This document shows, piece after piece, positions 1 to 5,413 of a DNA stretch of 5,413 bases; the stretch's first letter is position 1; every line of letters begins with the position of its first letter. The translations under genes were made by a program, and so were the position numbers. Origin of the DNA: Candidatus Zixiibacteriota bacterium (GTDB taxonomy: Bacteria > Zixibacteria > MSB-5A5 > JAABVY01); contig WJIM01000044.1 of NCBI GenBank assembly GCA_014730285.1, positions 1 to 5,413 of the forward strand, read 5' to 3'. Under the pieces are notes generated by a model. The model was not told where the DNA came from. It did not search any database and saw nothing but the letters and a program-made list of their open reading frames with translations.

Positions 1-1
1 G

Positions 2-499
2 GATCGCTCCAATCCGGTCAAATTCGATTCCGCCGGCAACTACCATCATACCTCTATCCTGAAGTACAATGCCAGCGAGCTTTCGCGCATGGTGATTGAT
101 CTCGATCTGGTCCTTTCGAGCAAGGGCCGACAGGGGAATGTAGTTTTGCAAAGAGGAGATGAGATCTACATACCGCCTTTGCCCTCGGGGGTACAGGTGA
201 CAGGTGCGGTGGCCTCATCTGGAACGATACATTATAGCCCCGACAGGAAGGCCAGATTTTATATCGATCGGGCAGGAGGTTTGCTGCCGCATGCCGATAA
301 GGATAATATACGGGTGATCAGGGCCAACGGCCAGGTTGTCCCCAACGGCAAGGCCGGAGGCTACAGGCTCGGTTTGGGAGATGTAGTGTTGGTACCCTCG
401 AAGATCATCAAGGAAAAGAGCCTGGGCCAGACAATCCTGACATCTGTTTCGATTATATCAAGTATCGCGACAACAATATTTATTTTGGACAGACTTTAG
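2..499 (+). CDS. Polysaccharide export outer-membrane protein (OPX/Wza-like, SLBB domain), 3' part only
   Basis: The frame is open from base 2 with no stop upstream, so the gene begins outside the window and the ATG at 89 is an internal methionine. 165 residues are visible. The segment GDEIYIPPLPSGVQVTGAV (fragment residues about 52-70) is the usual junction into an SLBB beta-grasp domain. It is followed by FYIDRAGG, DNIRVIRANG and LGDVVLVPSK, all in the order expected for an OPX protein. The last ~22 residues (about 142-162) form a hydrophobic helix ending in DRL. In Wza the C-terminal helix forms the outer-membrane pore; I infer a similar role here. Known role of the family: the periplasmic and outer-membrane conduit that exports long polysaccharide chains together with a polysaccharide co-polymerase, which here is the next gene, nine bases downstream. 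The N-terminal lipoprotein signal and main export domain cannot be checked. Confidence 0.88.
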   Translation, partial: DRSNPVKFDSAGNYHHTSILKYNASELSRMVIDLDLVLSSKGRQGNVVLQRGDEIYIPPLPSGVQVTGAVASSGTIHYSPDRKARFYIDRAGGLLPHADKDNIRVIRANGQVVPNGKAGGYRLGLGDVVLVPSKIIKEKSLGQTILTSVSIISSIATTIFILDRL

Positions 500-503
500 G
501 TGG
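498..503 (+). promoter_or_regulatory. Shine-Dalgarno AGGTGG that fixes the start of the Wzz-like gene
   Basis: AGGTGG overlaps the TAG stop of the export gene and lies five bases before the ATG at 509. An in-frame GTG at 500 lies inside this motif and would have no ribosome binding site, so ATG 509 is the better start. The overlap of stop codon and binding site suggests translational coupling of the two genes. Confidence 0.6.
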
Positions 504-508
504 TAGTC

Positions 509-1513
509 ATGGCGGCGAGAAAAATCAAAAAAAAGGCATTACCCGAGAAACAGGAAAGCGAAATTTACCTTTCGATTTTAAGTGTATTATCGGATAAGAG
601 GCTGGCGATATTATCCATACTCGTGGCCGCAGTATTCTTTGCATTCATGTTCGGCTTTATTTATAAGCGCAGCTACACGGCCTCGGTCTATATTTATCCC
701 GGAGCAGAGTTCAAAATCGAAAACGCAGCCAATCCTGTCATGGAAAACAACTATACCATTTTTCTGAAAAACAACGATATTCCCTTCGAGACCTATGCGG
801 CAATTCTAAGATCGCCTCAAATCCAGTTGGATGTCCTGCAGAAAAACTATTCGGTCAATTTCAAGTACAAGCATTACGATATGGATCTGATGCAGTACTT
901 CTCGCTCAACAACATAACCTACGCCTTACAGGAATTAAATGATATTACGGAGATCGATGCAATCGATAATTCGGGTGTGATGAAAATATCGGTCACGACC
1001 CAGTACCCCGATCTGTCGCAACAGATAGCGGAAAGCTATGTGAACAAGCTGGAAGAATATTTGGAGGAGAGCCGTCAGCAGAAGATCGAGGACGAGATCA
1101 GTATGCTGAACGAGACAATACAGGCAGCTTCAGAGAATACTCAGGTGGATCAGAACGGAACTGGTGATTTGGTCACTGCCCTGGAAAAAAGGAAAGCCAT
1201 GCTGATGATTGCGAAGTCGACCGAGACAAATAAGCTGGGAAGTGTCAGATCGGCATATATAAGTCCCAACAATCTGATTCCAAAGCCGTTGGTGGTTATT
1301 TTACCGCTTGCAGTCGGATTGATTGTAACGGGTATGATTGTGGTTCAGAGACTGAAGAAATACGGTCTTCTTTCGAATGAGAATGCCGGCAAGATGGGCA
1401 GGGTTATGCTCAAACGCGGTCCGGAATCGGCTCCGGAAAAGGTCTCCCGGCGAGTTGGAAGGAAGTCTGACTCCGGCGCCAAAAGCAGGACTAAGAGGAC
1501 GGCGAAAGTATGA
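509..1513 (+). CDS. Wzz-like polysaccharide chain-length determinant (co-polymerase), no kinase domain
   Basis: A 334-residue inner-membrane protein with the two-helix layout of the Wzz/polysaccharide co-polymerase family. It has a basic cytoplasmic N-terminus (RKIKKK), TM1 at about residues 32-52, a large periplasmic part, and TM2 at about 260-279 preceded by a proline-containing stretch (SPNNLIPKPLVV), as is usual before TM2. The sequence after TM1 (YTASVYIYP) and the segment VTTQYPDLSQQIAESYVNKLEEYL (written in two parts: VTTQYPDLSQQIAE about 162-175, then SYVNKLEEYL) fit the family. Residues about 177-209 are rich in E, K and Q and probably coiled coil. No Walker A motif or Tyr-rich tail is present, so it is not a fused BY-kinase. 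After TM2 there is a 55-residue tail with 17 Lys/Arg and 4 acidic residues, longer and more basic than normal. Known role: controls modal chain length together with a Wzy polymerase, and docks to the OPX protein. The stop codon overlaps the wecB start (ATGA). Confidence 0.82.
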   Translation: MAARKIKKKALPEKQESEIYLSILSVLSDKRLAILSILVAAVFFAFMFGFIYKRSYTASVYIYPGAEFKIENAANPVMENNYTIFLKNNDIPFETYAAILRSPQIQLDVLQKNYSVNFKYKHYDMDLMQYFSLNNITYALQELNDITEIDAIDNSGVMKISVTTQYPDLSQQIAESYVNKLEEYLEESRQQKIEDEISMLNETIQAASENTQVDQNGTGDLVTALEKRKAMLMIAKSTETNKLGSVRSAYISPNNLIPKPLVVILPLAVGLIVTGMIVVQRLKKYGLLSNENAGKMGRVMLKRGPESAPEKVSRRVGRKSDSGAKSRTKRTAKV

Positions 1514-2685
1514 TAAAATTATTATTGATAGCCGGCGCACGGCCCAATTTCATGAAGCTTGCGCCACTGTATTTTGAACTGCGCAAGTATCCTTCGATTT
1601 TCAATCCGCTCGTTGTGCATACCGGACAGCATTACGATTACACAATGTCGCGGGTGTTTTTCGATCAGTTTGGACTTCCCCAGCCGGATTTCTTCCTGGA
1701 AGTCGGATCGGGAAGCCATGCTCATCAGACCGGCAACATCATGATTAAGGCCGAGGAGATTATGCTGTCCGAGAAGCCGGATATGATAATTGTCTTTGGC
1801 GATGTTAATTCAACAATGGCGGCCTCATTGGCGGCCTCCAAGCTTTGTATTCCGGTAGCTCATGTGGAAGCCGGGCTGCGGGCTTTCGACAGGACTATGC
1901 CCGAGGAGGTAAACAGGGTGGTTAGCGATGTGCTGGCGGAGATGCTCTTCTCCTCCTGCGATGACGCCAATCTGAATCTCATCAAGGAAGGCGTCGATGT
2001 CGATAGGATATTTCTGGTCGGAAATATAATGATCGACACTCTAAAGCACTTTCTGCCTCAGGCGGAGAAGTCGAAGATTCTCGACAAGCTCGAGCTCGAG
2101 GATAAGCGCTATATCCTGGTTACTTTGCACCGTCCGTCGAATGTCGATAATCCGGAAAATCTGCAAAAGATCGCCGAGATTTTGACCGCCGCCTCGGAAA
2201 GATGTCCTGTAATATTTCCCATACATCCCCGTACAAGAAAAAATCTCGATTCCAACGGCAAGTACAGCGCAATATTGAATAACAGAAACATAATACTGAC
2301 AGACCCGCTGGGATATTTCGATTTTATAAAGCTTCAAAAAAATGCTCTTCTGGTTATGACCGATTCAGGCGGCGTGCAGGAGGAAACGACTTTTCTGGGC
2401 GTGCCCTGCCTGACTCTGCGCGAAAATACGGAACGTCCGGTTACGATTACGGATGGAACAAATAAACTGGTGAATCTCGACCTTAAGAAGATTACGTCGC
2501 AGATAGACTATTACATGAGTGACGGACTGCCGTCGAAAAAGCGTCCCATGTTCTGGGATGGGCAGACCGCTGAGAGGATCGTGCGAATCCTGCGCGAGCA
2601 TTTTGCCAATAAGGCCAAACAGGAGGATCAGGCGCAAAGGCTGACCTCCACAGACAAGATAGTGTTGAAGGATGCAGTTAAATAG
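1510..2685 (+). CDS. wecB: UDP-N-acetylglucosamine 2-epimerase, non-hydrolysing (WecB/MnaA)
   Basis: A 391-residue cytoplasmic enzyme that interconverts UDP-GlcNAc and UDP-ManNAc, the donor (or, after WecC oxidation, the ManNAcA precursor) for cell-surface polysaccharides. Family motifs appear in order: GARPNFMKLAP (residues 9-19), TGQHYD (38-43), GDVNSTMAASLAA (97-109), HVEAGLRAFDRTMPEEVNR (118-136), TLHRPSNVDN (205-214), FPIHPRT (236-242), MTDSGGVQEE (283-292) and TLRENTERPVT (302-312). Residues matching the catalytic positions known from E. coli WecB appear present: D98, E120, the E132/E133 pair and H207. The PEEVNR and HVEAGLR motifs favour the non-hydrolysing bacterial type over the hydrolysing NeuC type. 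The last ~20 residues (NKAKQEDQAQRLTSTDK onward) form a polar extension beyond the usual end. The ATG overlaps the preceding stop (ATGA), with GAGG at 1495-1498 as a distant ribosome binding site, so coupled translation is likely. Confidence 0.95.
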   Translation: MIKLLLIAGARPNFMKLAPLYFELRKYPSIFNPLVVHTGQHYDYTMSRVFFDQFGLPQPDFFLEVGSGSHAHQTGNIMIKAEEIMLSEKPDMIIVFGDVNSTMAASLAASKLCIPVAHVEAGLRAFDRTMPEEVNRVVSDVLAEMLFSSCDDANLNLIKEGVDVDRIFLVGNIMIDTLKHFLPQAEKSKILDKLELEDKRYILVTLHRPSNVDNPENLQKIAEILTAASERCPVIFPIHPRTRKNLDSNGKYSAILNNRNIILTDPLGYFDFIKLQKNALLVMTDSGGVQEETTFLGVPCLTLRENTERPVTITDGTNKLVNLDLKKITSQIDYYMSDGLPSKKRPMFWDGQTAERIVRILREHFANKAKQEDQAQRLTSTDKIVLKDAVK

Positions 2686-2791
2686 ATTTCAGTATGGAAT
2701 GGCGCAACGGAGAAACATGCCTGTGATTATCCGAAGGCTGTGATGCCGAGTGATGATCGGGGGCTCCTCTGTCTGAGGTAATGGGGAAAAT
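2686..2791 (+). other. Gap between wecB and lyase holding a chain of overlapping mini-ORFs
   Basis: This 106-base stretch has no terminator-like hairpin and no convincing promoter, so the lyase is probably co-transcribed with wecB. It contains four ATG-initiated mini-ORFs that touch or overlap one another: MEWRNGETCL (2694-2726), MPVIIRRL (2717-2743), MPSDDRGLLCLR (2743-2781, joined by TGATG) and MGKIW (2781-2798, joined by TAATG). The last one runs over the lyase start at 2792. A short potential stem pairs CCTC (2766-2769) with GAGG (2775-2778). Coding function is unproven and the arrangement may be chance. Confidence 0.35.
2783..2787 (+). promoter_or_regulatory. Shine-Dalgarno-like GGGGA before the lyase gene
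   Basis: GGGGA sits four bases before the ATG at 2792, which is slightly close. A second purine run, GAGG at 2775-2778, lies 13 bases away. An in-frame TGA at 2774-2776 closes the frame upstream, and no other start codon lies between it and 2792. The lyase start is therefore fixed. Confidence 0.45.
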
Positions 2792-4930
2792 ATGGTAAGC
2801 CCGAAATCGGTATTCGAACCGCTGAGCGCTTTTGAGTTCGAACATGAAATAGTTGAAAAAGGCGGCTTTTCCTCCAGCGAGGCATTTTTCGATTATGTCT
2901 CATCCCACGATTGGATCTTCCACGCTTCAGGCATGTGCGATGTTTACCCTCTGCTCAAAAAGAACTATCCCAATACCTTAAAGGAAATCATTGGGCGGGC
3001 GGAGCAGATTTATGAGAACTGCTTTGACGTTCTGGGAAGCGGCCCGACCTATCTGGGCGCCAAAATCGACTGGCATCTGGATTTCAAGTCGGGAAGGATT
3101 TGGAAACGGGAATTTTATCAGAATGTGCCGCTGATGTTTTGGAGCGATAATTCCGATGCCAAGGTGCCCTGGGAGCTCTCACGATTCCAGTATCTTATAA
3201 GTCTGGCTTTGGCATATAATCTGACCAATCTGAAAAAGTATCATCACAAATTCATTGCCATAATCGAGGACTGGATTTATGAAAATCCCTGTCCCTACGG
3301 TATTAACTGGGCCAATGCGATGGAAATCTCCATTCGGGCGGTTAACTGGCTGGCGGCCTATGAGCTGTTTGATCCGAAATCATTCAGCCCCAATTTCAAA
3401 GCGAAGTTCTTCCGCGCACTTTATCAGCACGGGCAGTTAATCTGGGAAAACCTGGCACATTATGGCCCGGGCATCAATAACAATCATTATCTCTTCGATC
3501 TTACGGGACTTTTGGTGATTGGCAGGCTTTTCCATGATACACCTGACGGGCTGGCCTGGTACGAGTTCGCGCGGGGTGAGCTGGAAAAAGAGATATTCAA
3601 TCAGGTTAGCCCGGACGGCACCTGCTATGAATCCTCTCTGAATTACCAGATCATGATGCTGGAAATATGCCTCTTCGTGCTCAATTTCGAGCGGCGTTTT
3701 GGGGATGATTTCGAGGATGAGTGGAAGGCGCGTGTGATGCAGAGCTGCGCGGCCCTGTATTCACTTTCCAAAAGCGACAATACTGTCCCGAATTTCGGCG
3801 ACAGCGGCTCGGATCGACTTTTCAAGATAGTCCGGCGGGATGAGTGTGATGTCAGGGATATACTTGATTTGGCCTCGGTAGTCATCGATTTGAAAGGGTA
3901 CTGCACCAATAAAATTTGCCCGGTTCCGGAGCTTCTTCTATGGGGCGGGAAAAACGGCTTCGATTTGTATTTTGAGCGGCTGGTTTCCGATTGCAAAGAA
4001 AAGCATTCGATGTTTTTCCAGGATTCGGGAATGGCCGTTTTGCGGGATTCCGGCAGCTATCTGGGATTTTTTGCACATTCGGCAACCGCTCTCGATTTCG
4101 CGGGACATAAACATAACGATCTCCTGGCGCTGGAATTTTCGTACGGCCGTCAGAATTTTATCGTCGATTCCGGGACTTATGTCTATACCGGAGATCCTTC
4201 CTGCAGAAATTATTTCAGAAAAACAGCCTCGCATTCCACTCTGGAGGTTGACGGACAGGAGATCAACCGTTTTCTGCCGAAGATTTTGTTTTCGGTAAGA
4301 AAAGATGCCGAGGTTTCGGAGGTTAGCTGGGATTCCAAGCCTGAGTTCGATTTTATTTCAGCCGCTCATTCCGGATACATGCGTCTGGAAAATCCGGTGA
4401 TCACCCGCCGCTCGATTTACTTCGATAAAAACGAATCTATTTATTTGATTAAGGACGAGTTTCTCGGATCAGGCACCCATTTGATGAGCGGTAGTATCAT
4501 TTTGAATAATGACATCACGGCCGGGATTCTGGATAATCGAGTTGTACTAAAATCAACCTCAGGGCCAATGGCCATGATTGTGATGAGCTGCGGAAAATGG
4601 CATCTGGAAAAAATCCCCCACTATATTTCCAGGAGCTATGGCGAGAAGCTGGAAAGCTGGAAGATACGCTATTCCCAAATCGACAGCGCTCCGCAGGCCT
4701 GTATCTGGGGAATATTTGGGGCTGAATCTTATAAGGAAATGCAGCAAAAATCAATACGCTTCTATTCCATCCTGAATCGTATCGGCTGGCGTACTAAGAC
4801 GTTGAAGAAGCTCGAGCTCAAACGCGGTACTGAGGAGCTTATGTATGAGCGCATAATTGACAGGGCTCTCAACCCCGGATTGGAGCAGCTTAGAGAAAGC
4901 CAGAAGGCTGCATCGGAAACAGGCAAATAA
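2792..4930 (+). CDS. Heparinase II/III-family polysaccharide lyase, no visible signal peptide
   Basis: 712 residues. The N-terminal half (about 95-340) looks like the all-alpha toroid of the heparinase II/III N-terminal domain: KIDWHLDFKSGRIWKREF (91-108), VPWELSRFQYL (125-135), NPCPYGINWANAMEISIRAVNWL (165-187, in the parts NPCPYGINWA and NAMEISIRAVNWL), GINNNHYLFDLTGL (227-240), DGTCYESSLNYQ (275-286) and NFGDSGSDRLF (334-344). The C-terminal beta-sandwich has the family signature AGHKHNDLLALEFSYG (437-452), IVDSGTYVYTGD (457-468), RNYFRKTASHSTLEVDGQ (472-489). Likely catalytic positions by family analogy are the Asn in NNNH (229-231), Tyr285 and His439/His441. The family cleaves uronate-hexosamine bonds by beta-elimination. 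The N-terminus (MVSPKSVFEPLSAFEFEHE) is polar and has no hydrophobic leader, so a cytoplasmic location is inferred. Members of this family are commonly encoded within exopolysaccharide loci. The C-terminus (about 665-712) is charged and helical. The true substrate cannot be told from sequence. Confidence 0.87.
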   Translation: MVSPKSVFEPLSAFEFEHEIVEKGGFSSSEAFFDYVSSHDWIFHASGMCDVYPLLKKNYPNTLKEIIGRAEQIYENCFDVLGSGPTYLGAKIDWHLDFKSGRIWKREFYQNVPLMFWSDNSDAKVPWELSRFQYLISLALAYNLTNLKKYHHKFIAIIEDWIYENPCPYGINWANAMEISIRAVNWLAAYELFDPKSFSPNFKAKFFRALYQHGQLIWENLAHYGPGINNNHYLFDLTGLLVIGRLFHDTPDGLAWYEFARGELEKEIFNQVSPDGTCYESSLNYQIMMLEICLFVLNFERRFGDDFEDEWKARVMQSCAALYSLSKSDNTVPNFGDSGSDRLFKIVRRDECDVRDILDLASVVIDLKGYCTNKICPVPELLLWGGKNGFDLYFERLVSDCKEKHSMFFQDSGMAVLRDSGSYLGFFAHSATALDFAGHKHNDLLALEFSYGRQNFIVDSGTYVYTGDPSCRNYFRKTASHSTLEVDGQEINRFLPKILFSVRKDAEVSEVSWDSKPEFDFISAAHSGYMRLENPVITRRSIYFDKNESIYLIKDEFLGSGTHLMSGSIILNNDITAGILDNRVVLKSTSGPMAMIVMSCGKWHLEKIPHYISRSYGEKLESWKIRYSQIDSAPQACIWGIFGAESYKEMQQKSIRFYSILNRIGWRTKTLKKLELKRGTEELMYERIIDRALNPGLEQLRESQKAASETGK

Positions 4931-4966
4931 TTCTAAGTGCTTGTCCTTCTATGGATTAGTGTTAAA

Positions 4967-4992
4967 TTGTCTTTTTCATTTCTCTAATTATA
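4967..4992 (+). promoter_or_regulatory. Weak sigma70-like promoter candidate
   Basis: TTGTCT (4967-4972) resembles a -35 box. TAATTATA (4985-4992) could supply a -10 box, but the spacer is only about 12-15 bases depending on the hexamer chosen, which is short. It is listed because it lies in the one large gap of the cluster; the match is poor. Confidence 0.2.
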
Positions 4993-5050
4993 GGGCGTCC
5001 ATAAAGAAGGCATGAGCAAAGCAAAATCTCAGAAGCAGGAGATAAGCCCT
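4992..5050 (+). ncRNA. Possible structured leader element, family unknown
   Basis: AGGGC (4992-4996) is the exact complement of GCCCT (5046-5050), so it could close a domain. Inside it, ATCTC (5026-5030) pairs with GAGAT (5039-5043) around an eight-base loop. Two nested perfect 5-bp stems are suggestive but are also possible by chance in 60 bases. No known riboswitch consensus fits. If the promoter candidate at 4967-4992 were real, the left strand of the outer stem would lie upstream of the transcript. Confidence 0.18.
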
Positions 5051-5089
5051 TGTAAAGTAAGAAATACGTTAGCCCGGGAAATATCTTGA
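5012..5089 (+). CDS. Small hypothetical ORF, 25 residues
   Basis: ATG to TGA, beginning MSKAKSQKQEIS and ending LAREIS. The composition is polar and Lys/Gln rich, with one Cys. A purine run AGAAGG (5005-5010) precedes the ATG by only one base, too close for a normal ribosome binding site. It overlaps the possible structured region, and both readings are unlikely to be right. I do not recognise the peptide, and chance is the simplest explanation. Confidence 0.12.
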   Translation: MSKAKSQKQEISPCKVRNTLAREIS

Positions 5090-5189
5090 ATCAGTTTTAA
5101 AGAGTGCGGAATCATTTTCCGATTAGTTAAATATATCAATCTGTTTCTTGGGCAAGCAAAAGGGGAAATAGATAAAGGGCAGTGTTGTT

Positions 5190-5413
5190 ATGTTGAAAGA
5201 GAAAATGTTATTGTTAAAACGTCTGCATATTGTCAGCGACATAATCCTGACAATATTTGCCTACTTTATGGCAGACGTACTGGCATTTTTCCTGGTTCAC
5301 GGTAATCTTCCGACATTCTATCAGATTACGATCTCAACCCAGAATCTTCTTGTAATAGCAGGTATCTGGGGCTTTCTGATTCTCAATCAGAATTCGCCCT
5401 ATGCATACCGTAC
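5190..5413 (+). CDS. Probable polyprenyl-phosphate sugar phosphotransferase (WbaP/WcaJ/EpsE class), 5' part only
   Basis: 74 complete codons are visible before the window ends. The protein starts MLKEKMLLLKRLHIVSDIIL. A first hydrophobic helix spans about residues 14-36 (with SDIILTIFAYFMADVLAFFL) and a second about 52-65 (LLVIAGIWGFLIL), followed by NSPYAYR. The pattern KR-LH-SD, a helix with a 'YfmAD' core, a second helix and then Y-x-YR is typical of the N-terminal membrane region of sugar transferases that start undecaprenyl-linked polysaccharide synthesis. The catalytic C-terminal domain is outside the window, so the call rests on topology, motif resemblance and context. An in-frame TAG at 5169-5171 limits the start. 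AAGGG (5175-5179) lies ten bases before ATG 5190. An alternative start is ATG 5205 (codon 6). No gene overlap, so it could be separately transcribed. Confidence 0.6.
   Translation, partial: MLKEKMLLLKRLHIVSDIILTIFAYFMADVLAFFLVHGNLPTFYQITISTQNLLVIAGIWGFLILNQNSPYAYR

Larger units (their letters stand above)
4931..5189 (+). other. 259-base non-coding gap before the phosphotransferase gene
   Basis: This is the only large gap in the window, with higher A+T than the genes around it. It holds no recognised RNA family. Visible items are a T-rich tract (4971-4985), promoter-like hexamers around 4967-4992, a possible paired region (4992-5050), a 25-codon ORF (5012-5089), a 5-bp hairpin (CGGAA 5107-5111 with TTCCG 5117-5121) lacking a following T run, and a short dyad CTTG-GG-CAAG (5147-5156). 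Its length and position suggest a leader or promoter region for the gene at 5190. Confidence 0.5.

Noticed and set aside
89..499. ATG 89 as the true start of the export protein
   Set aside because: The frame stays open to base 2 and the translation upstream continues plausible OPX sequence; 136 residues alone would be only a domain fragment of the family.
500..508. GTG 500 as start of the Wzz-like gene
   Set aside because: It lies within the AGGTGG ribosome binding site and has no binding site of its own; ATG 509 has good spacing.
1301..4754. Minus-strand and alternative-frame ORFs of 60-117 codons within the three large genes
   Set aside because: They lie inside genes with clear family motifs, show Arg/Ser/Pro-rich compositions typical of shadow frames, and have no recognisable domains.
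2086..4819. Repeated 12-mer AAGCTCGAGCTC at 2086-2097 and 4808-4819
   Set aside because: Both copies lie in coding frames reading K-L-E-L in helical charged segments; codon preference explains the match and there is no wider similarity.
4992..5080. Cyclic-di-GMP (GEMM) riboswitch, prompted by GAGCAAAGC at 5014-5022
   Set aside because: The conserved GGCAAACC-type strand, the tetraloop stem and the paired region after GCAAAGCC are absent.
5107..5121. Rho-independent terminator
   Set aside because: The stem is only 5 bp, A+T containing, and is followed by ATTAGTTAAAT rather than a T run.
5147..5156. Operator at the dyad CTTG-GG-CAAG
   Set aside because: Four-base arms are too short to support a binding site, and no second copy occurs in the gap.
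4931..5189. JUMPstart/ops antitermination element
   Set aside because: The conserved GGCGGTAG core is not present in this gap or elsewhere upstream of a gene here.

Overview
The window is a stretch of a Gram-negative extracellular polysaccharide (capsule, O-antigen or exopolysaccharide) gene cluster. All genes lie on the + strand. The outer-membrane export (OPX, Wza-like) protein at the left edge implies a diderm envelope. Base composition is moderate by eye, and no gene differs clearly from its neighbours. No feature fixes the taxon, and the protein sequences do not look enterobacterial.

Layout. At the left edge is the 3' part of an OPX/SLBB-domain export protein (2-499). Nine bases later comes a chain-length determinant of the Wzz/polysaccharide co-polymerase class (509-1513), with no kinase domain and an unusually basic C-terminal tail. 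Its stop codon overlaps the ATG of wecB, a non-hydrolysing UDP-GlcNAc 2-epimerase (1510-2685), by four bases. After a 106-base gap holding a chain of overlapping mini-ORFs comes a 712-residue heparinase II/III-family polysaccharide lyase without a visible signal peptide (2792-4930). A 259-base non-coding gap follows, the only large one here, with weak promoter-like and stem-forming sequences. A new gene then starts at 5190 and runs off the right edge. Its N-terminal membrane segments look like the start of a polyprenyl-phosphate sugar phosphotransferase (WbaP/WcaJ/EpsE class).

How they fit together. The right-edge gene, if correctly read, loads the first sugar-phosphate onto the lipid carrier. 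WecB supplies UDP-ManNAc, possibly a precursor of ManNAc-uronic acid. The Wzz-like protein sets chain length, and the OPX protein passes the chain through the outer membrane. The lyase would trim, recycle or clear uronate-containing polymer. Glycosyltransferases, flippase and polymerase are not in the window and would be expected nearby. The first three genes are packed like one operon and the lyase probably belongs to it. The gene at 5190 could have its own promoter or RNA-level control in the preceding gap. I see no tRNA, rRNA, CRISPR, insertion sequence or clear rho-independent terminator.
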